A DNA stretch of 64,000 bases from Albifimbria verrucaria (GCA_020081605.1 JAHREC010000011.1:1550001-1614000), one strand, 5' to 3'. Shown: positions 1 to 12,935, numbered from the stretch's first letter. Numbers and translations are program-made. Notes: generated by a model from the letters alone, not told the origin.

Positions 1-3000
1 GCCTTTGTTGTTTGATGACGAAGGTACAGTGTCCAGGCCAACTCTAGCGGAAGCTGGCCCATGGCATTGTCATGCATTAACACTGAGGGGTGAAGGGTTG
101 CCAGTTCTTCCAAGAAGTCCATCGTTCCTTTACGTTCATTTTGAATGACGAGATAGTGTCCAGGTGTCTGTCCTGACCCGTCGAACATGGTGTATGTCTC
201 CTTTGGCATATATCTATGTATGAGCTGGAGCAGTTTGGTGTTCCTTCCGCCACGCCAGATGTATGCTGCGAAAGGTGTAAGGCCTGTCGGGCCAATTGAG
301 CAGCGGCTGGTAAACAGATCTGTTATAACATGCGTATCCACAAGTTTAAGTAACGCTTCAATCATATCGAGATCTTCCTTTTCCTTATCGGGCTCACTTT
401 CAGTGCTTGCTCGCGGGTCTGTGAGGAGCAAAGCGTGCAATATGTTTCGCCCTTCTTTGTCACGTGTGGCCTGGTCAGCACCGGCTTCAATGAGGAACTT
501 AGCCGCTTCAACTTGATGGAAGTAGAAGGCTATCCAAAGAGGAGCAATGCCAGTGCCTGACTTCCTCTCCATATTGTCTGGTGCGCATTCAAGAATGTAC
601 TGAACAATTTTAAGGGAATTGTTTTGCTCGCCCCCTGACGCCCTCTGAGAAGAGCGCAATGAAGAGCTAGGTGCTTTCTAATGCCGAGCCACGTCGTGAC
701 GGCTTTGCTCCACGACCCATATTCCTTCGTGATGCGCTTGATAGACTTGACTTCTTGGTTTCTCTCACCAAACCTCTCGTACATCTTCATGCACGCATCT
801 CCTTGCCAGAAACCGATCACCTTTTTGCTGTGAGATTGAACAGCTTTGATGAAAGGCGATGTAGTTCTTTCACGCCATGACGTAGCTTGGGCCTGCTCTC
901 CCTCACCACCGGCTTCTGCTGCCCAGTCTAGTCGGTGCTTGCCACGAATTTGAAGACCTTGATAATATTTCCGCTTTTGTCGTTCCTCTTCCGGAACGGC
1001 GATATCGTTGAAAATATCCGATATTGGCATTCCCACGCCAAATTCAGTAATCAGTAGCTCGACAAGGTCCCAATGTTCATTAGAAATGCAGCGATGTAGC
1101 CCATCGGACAATAATCGACGCCAGGTATTGTCCTCAGAAGAGCTACCTTGTCCGTCGTCATAAGAACAAATACCTGCTTCCTTCGCGACCCGCAATAAGA
1201 ACTTCATGAGGTCAGTGGTCCCTTTCTTGAAAATGAAGGGAGAATATCGCCCTTGACCCAAAAGCTGCTTAACACGCTACTGAATGCTGACTATTTAAAG
1301 TCAGTACAGCCTTGATCTTTGCAATACAACAAGAGAGCCTACCATGGGACTTTGATAAGTGGACCAATAGAAACCGGGCTTCCAAACTTCGGAATCTCCG
1401 CGATGGATATCATTTGCAGTAATGGTAAGAGGATAATGTACGACCCACCATGGGGTTCGTGCCATTATTAAATCTCTCGGCGAAGTCTCGCTTCCTGCTG
1501 ATGCGCTGAGTGCAGCAAGATCCTCGATAGTGAACTCATCGTCAACGAGCTCGGAGGTGAGCGCAATTTCATCAGGGTCGTGAGGTTCTTGATTGCTGTC
1601 GTTGGCCTCATCAACTCCACGGATTCGAAATCGACGATTCATAGATTTCTTCGATTTCTCTGGGTTGTATTGCGCAGCTGCTATGTCAAGAACAATTTGT
1701 GCAAGTGCCAAGTTTTTCTTCACCATAGCGATGGTGAACAAGTTCAACCCCTTGAGTCTGCAGTGGAAATCAGAAGAGGAGGCAACTTGCCACCTTCTCC
1801 GTCATCTCTCTCATGCAGTGTCAGCAGCTTGACGGTCTTAACATCTCCTTGCCATGCGGCTTCGAACCTGAATGAGGTTAGTAACTTCAGGCACAGATCA
1901 TCTTATAAGACATAGACTCACAAATCTGTATACGCCTTCTTCTTCTCTTCGTCAAACCTTTTATCAGCATACCACTCGCTAACAACATAGGTAGGCGCAT
2001 CCCAGTTGTCTTCAAGAGACTTGTCATCTGTTTTTTATATTTAGAACCTTTTGGCTTGGTCTCCTTAATTTCTGGGTGCAATTCGTAAAAGCATTTGGCG
2101 CCTCTTTTCACCAGGTCATGCTTCAGCTCCTCCAATTCCTTGACACGGCGTTCCTGCTGTAGCCGCTCATTACGATCGCCAATTTCTCTTTTACCGTCGT
2201 TTCCATGCGCTTCTTTCTCTATTGCAGCAGCGGCTAGCTTAGCAATCTCGATGTTTCTGTACACTATGGTGTGTCGGTAGCTACCAAGAACAAGTCCCTT
2301 GAGATACGCCTCATCAGACAGTAGCTTGGGTATTTTGCGTTCTTTAGACTCTGTTTTACTCTTCAATTTCTCTTGAAGTTTAGATATGTTCTCATTGATA
2401 TGATCCAAGACTGTTCGTGGGGAGAATAAATGGACTCTCCGATTAGAAGCTTGTTGGCAGAAAGGTTCATGCTATTAACATCAGCACCAGCATCAACGAG
2501 TGCCAGTAGAATTCCAGGAATTGGTGACCTAGCAGCATGGATAATTGGTTGCTTCATCTGGGTCTTGAATGTCTCCGTGAGCTCCTTGTGGTTCCAGTTA
2601 ATCCGTTCTTCTTTTGATTCGCGTAGCCTTGACTCTCGGAAGTCTTCGAAATCAAAAGCTGGTTTCACGCCAAGGTCCAACAAAGCCTTAACGACATGCT
2701 CGTTTTGATCAAATATCGCAGAAACCAGAGCGGTGCGGTATCTTGGTGAATGCGCATAACCAGCGTTGAGAATATGGCCCAGACCAGCTTTGGTTGAAGG
2801 GAGATCATGCTCTGCCATGGTCTTTAAAGCATTCACGTTTTGCAGTAACACAGCTCCATGGGCTGCAGATACTTCTTTTATATCGCCCTGGCTTGGTTTG
2901 GCACCCATTCCAATGAGCTTCTTGATGATTTCGGATGCTTGGTCGTCAGGAAGTCGGCTAGCAAGAACCAGATTCAGTATTGCCTGATTTACTGTGTCAG

Positions 3001-5191
3001 ATGTTCCTACTTTCAATTTTATCGGAAGCAAGGCGTCTGCGCCAAAGGATGACACCAGTGTTTCGATAACCTCACAGTGGCCACCGAGAATTGCAACGTG
3101 TAACGGGCTCACTGGCACATCCCAAGCCAGGACGTTTATGTCGAAAAAATCGGGGCCAAATGAATTGTCCTCTGGCATGTTCTCCTCCTCTTTGTTCACT
3201 TTGTAAAACGAACCTTCTGTCATGGCACCATCTGAATCAGTATCAGTGTCAACGTCAGAAGAATTGATTATCTCTACGGTGGAGTCCGCATCTTCGCCCG
3301 TATTGTTTTCGGCTTTAGACGCGGCCGCATCCTTAATCGTAGTGTCAGACTCGAGTTGTTGACGTGCCCTTTCTTCCTTTCGAGCCTTTTCCTTTTGTGC
3401 CTCTATTTCTTCATTTTCTTCGGACTTCTCTGCAAGCGCTTTCACGATGTCGACTCTACCAATGGAAGCCGCCATGTGCAAGGAAGTAAAACCATCTTGA
3501 ATGCGCGACGTGATCCGAGCACCATGCTCAATGAGGACGTTCAGTATATCCAATTGGCCACATATGACAGCCAAGTGTAAGGGCATTCTTCCGGTGTGAT
3601 CTCGGTGATTTACGTCATTTTCTTCGTTAGAACACCACCGCCTTACACCGTCAATATCTCCTGTTGTAATGAACTCGCAAAGTTCTTGGTTGTTGCCGAG
3701 GTAAGCCATATCAGTCCAGTCATCAGCTGTCAGCGGGTTGAAACTGCCAATCGCTTGCCTTCCAGGGTCATCTTTTATGAATTGGATCTTTCCATGAACG
3801 TAAATCTTGCTCTCCTTTTCAGCGGCCTTTGATTCATCGTCTGACACTGGTTTTGGGCAGCTGTTACAGCAGTCATGAACTATGAAATCAACGTCTCCTA
3901 TGAAGCAAGGATGGCGGTGGAGTTTGACAGTTCTATCCTTCTTATAGTTCCATTCTGCGTTCAAAAGCAGGTCTTTGACAAAAAGAAGTTTCTCAATCTT
4001 CTTGGCGTTGTACTTAGGACCATATGGTATGGTGAAAGTATGATAGTTGGATACTTCCTCTTCGATGACCCACTCAGCCACATCTTGAGGATCTTTGTCT
4101 TTGAAGTTGCCAGGCAACTGGTATCTGGTGTAACGCGAGCGGTCCAATGGTGGGCGTCCACGTTCCTTTCTTCTTTGGTTTATGTATAACTCTCGGTCTG
4201 ACTCTGTGGGAAGTCGCTCCAAAATCAGGAGGCGGGCAAGGCCAAGTGTTCGCACTAGGGAGCGTTCATAAACAGTCGGGTCAATACGCTTCCTGTCGAA
4301 CTCCGAGTAGTAAACCTCGAACCCACGGCGTGCATATTTTGCAAGGCGGCTCTCATAACTCGGGCTTCGACGCGTCAAGTCAATCGTATTCGTCTGTGAA
4401 CAAAAACTCGTGATTCCACGAGGAGATGCATATACCTGCGTACCATCGAACACAAAACAACTGCAGTCAACGTCAAACCCGCTCAAAATCTCGGAGATAG
4501 ACTTGTAAAGACGTAAGACAACTTGGATGTGGCGTGTTGGATACTGGCTCACAATTGTGATGACGTTCTTAGTGCGAATCGTTGTCGTCTCAGCCAAGAT
4601 GCAGTTGCGTACACAGGACTCAATCTTTGCCATTTTCTCAATGGCAGCTTGCTCATCGAGGCCCCAGATGAAAAGATCTACATCACTTGATGGGGCAAGC
4701 TTCTCGTGGTAATACTCACGCAATGCGCGCTTTGAGCTTCTATACTCTTTTGGAACCGGCAACATTGCCGTGACTACAGCAGAACCAGCTGCCACAACGT
4801 TCGTCCAATCAAGGTCGTCGAGAGATTGTTCGGAGAAGATCTTAAAGTTGTTCTTAAACTCTTCTAGGGATTGTACCATAGCTGGAGAGCCATGAGAACG
4901 CCTAGAGTCTGCTTCCAAGGGCATGATGTATCTTCCAACCTCGGGGTCTTGTGATGGGTCCCGAGCCCTCATTCTGAGAGTTCCTTCATGTCCAGTGAAA
5001 ATTGGTATGGCATTGACAAGGGTGTCCTGAACAGCGGGATGATCGCGGTGTTGCGCGAAGCCTTCGCGTAGCTTAGCCTCGTACTCATTGTATGGTTTCA
5101 CAAGGTCACGAAGCTGTGCTGAACCATTGATTGAAAGATATTCAATAAAGTGATTGTGAGCTGCCGGAACTGGTGGGAGTTCGAAAGACAT
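1..5191 (-). CDS. Ankyrin-repeat protein with nucleotidyltransferase-like N-terminal domain (3' end outside window)
   Basis: Function is unknown. The start is the Met at 5191, followed by 942 uninterrupted residues. Residues about 130-260 carry a GSAVV motif, then SSDVDLF and later FDVDCSC, which resembles the G-S...D-x-D...D pattern of nucleotidyltransferase folds. The GS-to-DVD gap is longer than in classical members, so the fold is an inference. Ankyrin-like repeats follow from about residue 500 (HTGRMPLHLAVICGQLDILN, DGFTSLHMAASIGRVDIVKA), with an acidic, low-complexity insert between them. Coding continues in shifted frames past 2419 (C4 run), 2031 (A6 run), 1748 (G4 run) and about 641. 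At each site one added base restores a long, family-like frame. Two introns fit: 1921-1868 (GTGAGT, CTAAC branch, CAG) and about 1342-1265. From about 640 to base 1 the frame is open with more ankyrin-like units. The breaks are probably assembly errors, but true decay is not excluded. Confidence 0.8.
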
Positions 5192-6774
5192 GACATGAGC
5201 AGAGCAGCAAAATCAATGGTAACAGAGCAGCATAGAACGTGACTGTCGAATGGAATGTTGAGTAACAATTTGTATTTATCTGTTCTGTGCGGGGTTCATG
5301 TTTGAAGAATGTTGATGTTTTTAATTTACAGAAAACACAACTATGACTGACCGCCATGCGCTGCGAGCTACTCCATCAACGAGTCAGTGAACAAGATGCA
5401 TAAGCGCTAACATGGGTTGCACAAGCAAACAGTGGAGCGCCCGCCCTTTGTCATGACCAACTGCTTAATTAGTCAATGCGCCGTCCGTCGACGGAGGAGT
5501 AAGGCTTAGTAGAGTCGGAGATTTCCTAGATCAGTGAAATCTCTAAATTCCTTTCTTGAATTGTTTCGTTGCACTCGTCAAATGTTGGGCCAGCGTAAAT
5601 GCCAGGACTAGAGTGTCGATTGCCAGATTTGTGGCAATGTGAACGAAAACATTCATGAACCACTGAGTTCTTTGTCCACTCAGAATCCAAAGCTGGTGAT
5701 CAGTCTATTTTGGTGATGCCAAAACGCGGCGGCCTAGTCAATCAAAGGAAAAAGTAAACACTTTGACAAGGGCTACGTAACCCAAAAGATAAACCCAATG
5801 CCCACTCTTGTTCCATCAGCAAATCCATTCTATGAGTTCGGATTGGCGTTGATTAAATGATACAATCAACCTGTTTACCACAACAAGTCCATCTAACTTC
5901 TTATATGAAAGCATCTGGACTCACTGTGTTACTTCACATAGTCCATTTTAACTTATTTGTAATGACCTAGCTGCTCTTGAATCGTGGCTTGAGTATATTG
6001 GTTCGGGGTAGTAAACCCCGAAACTGGCTACCTACATGGTCTGGTTTTGGGCAAATCTACAACCCCTAGTGAGCTCATCGAGCCTGAAACAACCCCAGAA
6101 TAGTGGATGTCGAAAGAAGACAAGTTGGGAAAGTTGTATTAATTTTCTCTGGCATGTTACACTGGTCCATAGATTGGTCATAAAGATTGCACGCGGTCGC
6201 TGACGGTGGCACTCAGTCATGTCGACCTCAGACCACAATTTCGCTTCTTTGGCTGGTTTTGGACCATTCGGTCTTGAAGTCTGTGAGCTACTTTACTACA
6301 AAGCCGAGATCATGCACATGATAAATGATATGGAAATTAGCAACATCAACTCCGTGGGCGCCACAGGAGTTCGTGTTCTCCATCAGGTAATAGAAATGAG
6401 GAGAATGGAGACAAAGTTCCGAGTCTATAAATATGATTCGATCAGTTTGGATGAAATGCAACCGTGGTATTTCAGCTGCCTCTTGGTATTGATTCCTGCT
6501 TGCATGTCGAGCTCAAAACGTATAGCTGAGTTTAGGTGCTGGGGTGTGATTGGACGCCGCTCAGAATCGCAATTTCGCATAACGCACAGGGCGGGCTGTA
6601 ATAGACAGAAGACGTATCATTGCAGATCCAACCTCGGTCTACGTTGTATTATTGAGTGACGAAAGGGTTATATCTTTTGCAATCGCGAGTGCAGCCATTA
6701 AAAAGCAAATCCAATCCCTTCATGTTTCTATTGCAGCCTCTAATCAATTACAGGTTAGAGGATACATATAAAAT
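5192..6774. other. Intergenic region between divergent ankyrin genes
   Basis: This 1.6 kb lies between the starts of the NTase-like/ankyrin gene (minus) and the ankyrin gene (plus), so it probably holds both promoters. A 146-codon plus-strand ORF at 6219-6659 has no recognisable domain and is not called. I see no RNA gene or mobile element. Confidence 0.5.
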
Positions 6775-8156
6775 ATGGCAGCACAGACTATTGGTACCAA
6801 TCTTGAAGTCCAGGATCCACTCGAAACCCAAAATGCTTTGTTTCGGGCCATGAAGGAGGGAGAAGTAGGTTCTATGAAAGCTCTGCTGGGCCTCGGAGCA
6901 GACATCAACATGAAAGATGAAAATGGATGGACAGCTCTCCATCATGCTGCACGACATGGACAAAGCTACCTTACGGAATTCCTTATGAAGTCCGGCGCCG
7001 ATCCAAACGCCACCACCGACAAGGGGTTGACTGTGCTTGGACTTGTCGCTCAATATGGTCATGACACGCTGTTACAGATTTTGCTACAACACGGAGCTCA
7101 AGTTTCTGTCGCGGAAACTGACGGGCGAATGCCATTACATTTGGCAGCGCAGTATGGCCAAACTGCCATTATCCGGTTGTTATTGGAGAATGGGGCCGAT
7201 ATTCACAGCCGAGACGTGGATCTATGCACTCCCTTGCACTATGCTGCACGTTACAACAAGGAAGCAGCAGTTTGGTTCCTCTTGTCCAAGGCAGCGCATA
7301 AAGAGGCCAGGAATAAAACTCAGCAAACAGCACTTCATCTAGCAGCCCTCTATGGTCATACAGCGGTGGTACAGCTACTTCTAGACAAAAATGTCGACGT
7401 GGAAGCTAGAGACCAAGATGGGTGGAAGCCTCTCCATTTCTCATGCCGCCATGGTAAACACGAGGTTGTCAAACTTTTGCTAGACAACAACACCAGTAAA
7501 CTAGCCCCTATCCAAGATCGGCCTCATAAGGGACTGGGTGTTACCAAAAGGCAATTACAGGACTATCATGCTATGGCAATGCCAATATCGAAGCAAAGGG
7601 CGGGAAAGGGACTAGGGCCATCCATTTGGCGGCGAGATATGGCCATGAGCGCACACTTGAAGTTCTTTTAAATCATTCCTCCAACATCGAAGGCACAGAC
7701 TCTAATGAATGGACCGCTCTTCATTATGCAGCTCGTTACAATCAGAAGGTGATAGCAACAATACTTCTGAAGAGAGGCGCCAATATTGACGCACGAAACA
7801 ACACCGATAAATCACCACTAATGCTGGCAAGGAAGTACAACCATACAGACGTTGCTCAGCTACTTGAACAGCACTCAAATAATAACACAGGGCGCGCATC
7901 GGTGGTACGCAAGTCACAGATGCTGAATGCTCAGTATGGTCCCACAAACATTGATACAGCTTGCTGTTTCTCTTGGCTAATCAAGAACAGGTCGGTTTTG
8001 CATAGGACCTCTCTCTCAGTTCCACGAAGACTTTCTATGCCAAATCTGTCTCGCGTGGCTTCAGAGACGCCCATTTTACCCGCCATTGCTGAAATTATCC
8101 CATCGGAGGTAAGAGGAAGAGGGCTAACAAAGCCCAATTTAGGAAGAGTCCGATAG
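6775..8156 (+). CDS. Ankyrin-repeat protein
   Basis: The protein consists mainly of ankyrin repeats and presumably acts as a protein-binding scaffold; no partner can be named. From the Met at 6775 there are at least seven 33-residue units with the usual core, for example GWTALHHAARHGQSYLTEFL, RMPLHLAAQYGQTAIIRLLL and QTALHLAALYGHTAVVQLLL. The first frame ends at 7671 but loses repeat character after about 7490. The repeats resume in another frame (AIHLAARYGHERTLEVLLNH) and run to the stop at 8156. A 65-nt intron about 7496-7560 (GTAAAC...TTACAG) joins the frames, though it leaves a few extra residues in the repeat, so a lost base is an alternative. The last 80 or so residues are basic, Ser/Pro-rich and not repeated. 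No catalytic domain is visible. Confidence 0.82.
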
Positions 8157-8793
8157 TTAATCAGATCTATTTTCTGTCTTTTACTACGGCTTGATATAGC
8201 TTTGTATGATGCTAGCTCCAAGGCTTCCGCCCCACCAGCCGAGTGTATTCATCAAATGGTTCTTAGCAGAGCATTTTGCCGCTCCAGTAAAAGAGCCCAG
8301 AGCTTCAAAAAGCAGCAAGAAGTGATGTAACATTGCCTGCACTCCATATGAGACAGGGATCAATGAACTGCCCCCGTTGATGAGAGATCACGAGTCTTGG
8401 ACAATGACTAAAGTTAAGGATATTCTAGACGAATAGGCAATGACCCTAGGTTGCATAATAAGGCAAGTTAGCTGTACTCCCATTCACAACTGCATAATGC
8501 ACGCATCTTGAGATAGACATAGCTACCAATTAATCGATAATTAATTCTTGTTGACGAATCTTGCCCACAATATCTCGACCGCTGCCGCCTTTCCTCCTTG
8601 ACAGTTTCCAACTTCTTCCATTGCACATTACTCATAATTACGCGTCACTATTATTATTATTATTATTATTATTATTTCTTTTAATTTTGGACTGAATAAT
8701 TGGGCTTTATATGTAGAGTGTACTAACCACTATGGAAGTCACATTGCAAAAACTATGTACAAATGAATAACACGCTCCATCAGTGAGAAAAGT
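8157..8793. other. Convergent intergenic region
   Basis: This is the 3' flank of two convergent genes. Apart from an (ATT)9 microsatellite near 8650, I see nothing in it. Confidence 0.5.
8650..8676. repeat. (ATT)9 microsatellite
   Basis: Perfect trinucleotide run of nine ATT units in non-coding DNA, followed by a T-rich tract. Confidence 0.9.
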
Positions 8794-10413
8794 CTACTCA
8801 TCCATCAGGTAAACCTCCGCCTCAAGAGCCCGGGTGTTCATCTATGATCAGTTAGTTTGTTCATCTTAGCCACAAATCAGATATCCAAGACACTTACCCT
8901 CTTGGGATCAATCTTGCTGATGTCAGTGATGCCGATCTGAGCGGCATCAGACAAGATTTCGGTCTTCATGAGCTGGATCAACTTGGTGACACCAGCAAGG
9001 CCGTACACATTGGAGTACATGAATCTGCCAGCGATTAGTAAACGCAGTTGAGCATATAGTAAAATGGAACTCACGGTCGTCCCATGCCCACTGCCTTCAC
9101 GCCGAGAGCGAGTAGCTTCAGCACGTCGCTTCCGTAGCGAACACCACTATCGGCTAGAACCTCAACCTGATCGAACACTTCAGGGGCGTTGCGTCGAATT
9201 TCGTAAGCAATCTCAAGGGGCTGGGCGAGTAGTCGACCTGGCGGGCGCCATGGTTAGACAGCCAGATAGCAGGAACGCCCCGTTTCACAGCCTCAAGAGC
9301 ATCTTCAACAGTCGCGATACCCTTAACAATGATAGGAAGCTTGGTGTGCTCTTTCATTTGCTCGTATAGATCCCACTATTGCAAAAGGTCAGTTTTATCA
9401 CATACCAAGCCCTAAGCTAAGGTATTTGACTTACGGTCAGGGAGAAGAGACAGAGTTTCTAATGCTTTGTATTAGTATTGCCTATCACACTGTAAAAAGC
9501 AGGCACTTACGCATTAGTAGTATCATATCTGGCAGCACGGTGACGGGTGGCCGTAGAAGGAGCATCAATGGTCCAGACGATGGCCTTGGCATTGGCCTTC
9601 TCAGCGCGAGCAATGTTGTCCCAAGTCACGGACAAGTTGGCATTAGTGTAGATCTGTTGATTTGATTAGATCATGACGAAGATTGACTGTAACCTCTATC
9701 ACGCACCTGTTGGAATGTCACTTGAGGACCGTTGGGAGTGTTGTTGTGCTTGGCGGCACCAATCTCCTCGATAGTTTTGGAGGCGTACAAAGCAGACTGG
9801 AACATTAGAGGTTAATAACATACATGAGAGGATTTCATTCCTGACTTACGACGTAGAGAATATTCTCGGCGGCGCTAGCGTCAACGAAGTTGATCTCGCC
9901 TTTCTCAGGGTCACCATAAGCAGCACGAGTGGCTGGTGAGATGAAAATTGGTGCACTGAAATTGTATCCCAGAATTGTCACACTGGGTTTGTTTTAGTAT
10001 TCGGGTTCAAGCTTGTGAAGCGGCACCATATTACATACCCCATGGTCTCATTTAGGCCCGTGATACCAGCGAGCTGGCGAGGTCGGAGTCTCGCCTTGCT
10101 CCAGACTTCTAGGTTGTGACGGTAGGCTGGATTTTATGTCAATATCAACACTATTAGACTACCATCAAGTCACTCACCCCATTCACCGGCAGCAGCGGTG
10201 CGGTAAAAGAGTACTCCTGTCCACTAAGAGCCTGACGAGCAGCAAACTCAAAGTCAAGAACGCCGCGCATATCCTTTAAGTCCGGCTTGGTTCCCTCAGT
10301 CCAGTTGGTGCTGTAAAGGTAAGTTTCAAGCCGGTATCAGGAGCTTCCAAGAAGGTCTGGAAGGCCGTAGCAGCAGTCGCCAATTGGGCGATGTAGAACA
10401 ATGATCGCAACAT
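8794..10413 (-). CDS. Secreted-type FMN-dependent alpha-hydroxyacid (lactate-like) dehydrogenase/oxidase
   Basis: This is a flavoenzyme of the L-lactate dehydrogenase/glycolate oxidase/lactate 2-monooxygenase family, oxidising an L-2-hydroxy acid to a 2-oxo acid. The start at 10413 gives a signal-peptide-like N-terminus ([18 protein letters not shown]), and there is no cytochrome b5 domain. Nine exons fit: 10413-10178, 10126-10039, 9982-9850, 9796-9707, 9653-9511, 9458-9435, 9375-9075, 9024-8898 and 8841-8794. All have GT..AG borders and consistent phases. Diagnostic blocks are LPIIVKGI (the FMN-binding Lys strand), WLSNHG (catalytic His and substrate Arg region), a DSGVR-type strand and a GMGRPF-type phosphate loop that spans intron 7. 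Single missing bases break the frame near 10328, 10205 (T4), 9440 (C3) and 9217 (C4). Substrate specificity cannot be read from the sequence. Confidence 0.88.
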
Positions 10414-12854
10414 GATGTGTGGCGAGTTTACGACTCAATTGCAGTATTCCAATGGATGGGCAAAAACAGGCTCAAAGTGCCAGGGGTGTCCAAGAAGTCT
10501 TTATATACTCCGTACAGATGAGATATTTGATGAGCCCGGAAACGACAATTTTCTTGGCGATCTGCATCGAAACAGCCGTAGGATGTGCCATGACAAGCAA
10601 TATGGTTAGCATAAAACAAGACTAGGCTCGGCGTAGATGGGATGAAACAAACTCCACACTGCTTGGTCATACATGACAGAGTTGATTAACGCAGCAGATT
10701 GATAAGATGCTCCAATCCCCATTTTTGTTCTAATTAGAAGCAAGGATCAGATGATTATGCGCCACTACATAGGATGCTCCATTATGTCCTTATCATTTAG
10801 ACCAAACCCCGGCTTGTCATCCAATCCCCACACAAATAGCTCCAATTCTGCCATGGCAAGCCAATAGCGGAGCCCGTCAGGAGTCTGAGTCGTTATGGTT
10901 GTTCCCTCCTATTGCACAGACCCAATGGGCGCTCTTGAATGCCACATTAACCCGCCAAGTCCTACTTACTTGGTATCATATAGTTGTCACTCCATGCAAC
11001 GGTGTATCAGTAATAGGTATAGTTAGAGTGAGTGGGTCTATTCTTAATCATAGCCTTTGGACCATCAATCTACCAGGTTTAGCGGGATTTTTATTAGAAT
11101 TGGGAAACCTGTTGTGTGAAATCATGAAACCAGGGTCTTCTCATCCACAATCAAGAAGCCAATGCTGAAGTCGTTAGTTCAAGAGTCTAAAATACGAGAA
11201 GTTGTTCTCGCCAACAATTTGTTAAGGTGACTATGTTTCTCCACACGCGTATTCGGGCTATTTCCATGCATCTGAGGCTGTGTGCTCAGCATCGAGTGGA
11301 GCAGAATGGTGAGGTAGTTTCGAGAGTGCAAAATCATATCAAAGGGCAAATTGTGAAGCACGATCGCGAGGTCATTTCAGGAACTATAAAGAAGCAAAAT
11401 ACTTAAACTTTATGAGGTATGCAGGTGTTTTTGGGTTGCCGCTGAGCAGCAACAACAATTATGAAGGAGAGCCAGAGCATAAATATACGAGCTAATCAGT
11501 ATTTCTAGGTTCTGTAGACTCTCACGGCTACAAGAATTCACAATTCGCGTCATCCTTAGTAGGTAAGAAGAAAGGATAATCCACTGAGCAATTTCAAGGG
11601 TTCGCAAGCCTTCTTTTCTCCATATAAGTCTTAGAGCCTGGGGATATACAAGTATGAAAATCGTGCTACAGCCGTTACGGGTGTGGGGACCGTAGTAATC
11701 AGTTCCGAAATCGCCGAAGTTGAGGATGTGGGCCGCTTCTGGCCCCGAATGAAGTTCACTGATTTATGGATGGATGAAATGATTACTTAATAGGAACCGA
11801 CAATTAACCTGCTCTTCATCTCCTAAATCGTCCACTTTATTGCTTTTGCGTCCAAAAAAACTCACACATGCAATAGCCCTACACGTGCTTACACCGACCT
11901 ATACATGCTGTTCCATGATCTATCACCTATCCTTACCTAATTATGCTATTAAACCACTTTGATCTACACTTATTGTATACAATAAAATAAGCCTGGTAAG
12001 TATGTTAGTCACTATGAGATGGCTTGGCTCTGCATTTGTGCTTCAGAGTTGCATTTCCGGTCGGGTATGAGGCAGCAAAGCGTGGCTTTCTGGTGTTGCT
12101 GCTTTGGAATTGCCATAACTGAGGCGATGCCCACCATCAAGCAATAAATTATATGAAGTAGCAACTGAGATATGTATCCAATAAGGCATGCTTTAAAAGG
12201 CCATGCATTTGTGAGAGTCGTAATGAGTAATCAGCTGGGTTATCGAATTTCCGTCGCGTAATAATCGGGCGTTGATATGTGGAAGTCTGTTTTCGGTCAT
12301 GAGGATTCCAGTTTGAATTTGCAGTCACCTAGCAAAAATGATCAAATATCTTTGTTTGCAGAATCGTAACAGTGTAACAGTAACTGAACCGTTCGCAAGA
12401 TGTGATCCTACTGGGTATGTCCAAGCGGGATGACTTAACGAGCATGGTCTTGATAGAGCTTTTCAGTGGCATGGAGGGTCACGAGAATAACCTCCCTGAT
12501 GCCCGTCTAGTATTTGCTGAACAGGTCTCCGCGGAGCGCTCGGGCAGCGAGTAAACCCTTACTAGGCGCCATTCTGTTTGTAGCCAGCTGGGTAGGGATG
12601 ACTTGTATTTACAAAGGACATATTAACGATTGGTTGGGCGAGTAGACAACCTCAAGCCGATTTTTTTCTTCTTTCTTTCTTTTCTTTTTGTCCTTTATTT
12701 TCTGGTCTCGTTTTTGTATGATTAAGAGTTTAAAATGCCGCGGAACAATATAATGAAATTGAAGTAAGATAGTTGGTACCAAAGACCTATGCCCCTTCTC
12801 AGCCGATGTTGAAGCCATATTCAAAATATGCTTCTCCACTTTCACAGCCACATC
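10414..12854. other. Long intergenic region
   Basis: This 2.4 kb lies upstream of the flavoenzyme gene. Only short unconvincing ORFs are present. A pyrimidine-rich tract occurs at about 12660-12715. I see no transposase, terminal repeats or domain signature. Confidence 0.5.
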
Positions 12855-12925
12855 AGCAACATAGCTCAGGGAAGAGCGACGGGCTCATAACCCGTAGGTC
12901 CCTGGATCGAGACCAGGTGTTGCTA
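12855..12925 (+). tRNA. Initiator tRNA-Met (CAU)
   Basis: The cloverleaf is complete: acceptor stem AGCAACA/TGTTGCT (12855-12861 with 12918-12924), D stem GCTC/GAGC, anticodon stem ACGGG/CCCGT with loop CTCATAA (CAT at 12886-12888), variable AGGTC, T stem CCTGG/CCAGG and discriminator A. Three features mark the initiator rather than the elongator: an A1:T72 pair, three consecutive G:C pairs next to the anticodon loop, and an ATCGAGA T-loop with A54 and A60. There is no intron. The D-loop AGGGAA is one base shorter than usual for fungal initiators, which fits the single-base losses seen elsewhere in this window. Confidence 0.92.
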
Positions 12926-12935
12926 TGCAACTTTC

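Noticed and set aside
1..5191. Pseudogene label for the ankyrin gene
   Set aside because: The same one-base, homopolymer-type breaks occur in SDHB, PpsA, PDC and P450, so error is the simpler explanation.
6219..6659. 146-codon plus-strand ORF before the ankyrin gene
   Set aside because: No domain, no repeat character, no splice link to the ankyrin frame that I could support.
7496..7560. Frameshift in the ankyrin gene at 6775-8156
   Set aside because: A 65-nt GT..AG intron with matching phase explains the frame change, so I did not count it as an indel, although it is not certain.
12855..12925. Elongator tRNA-Met
   Set aside because: A1:T72, three G:C pairs below the anticodon loop and A54/A60 in the T-loop indicate the initiator.
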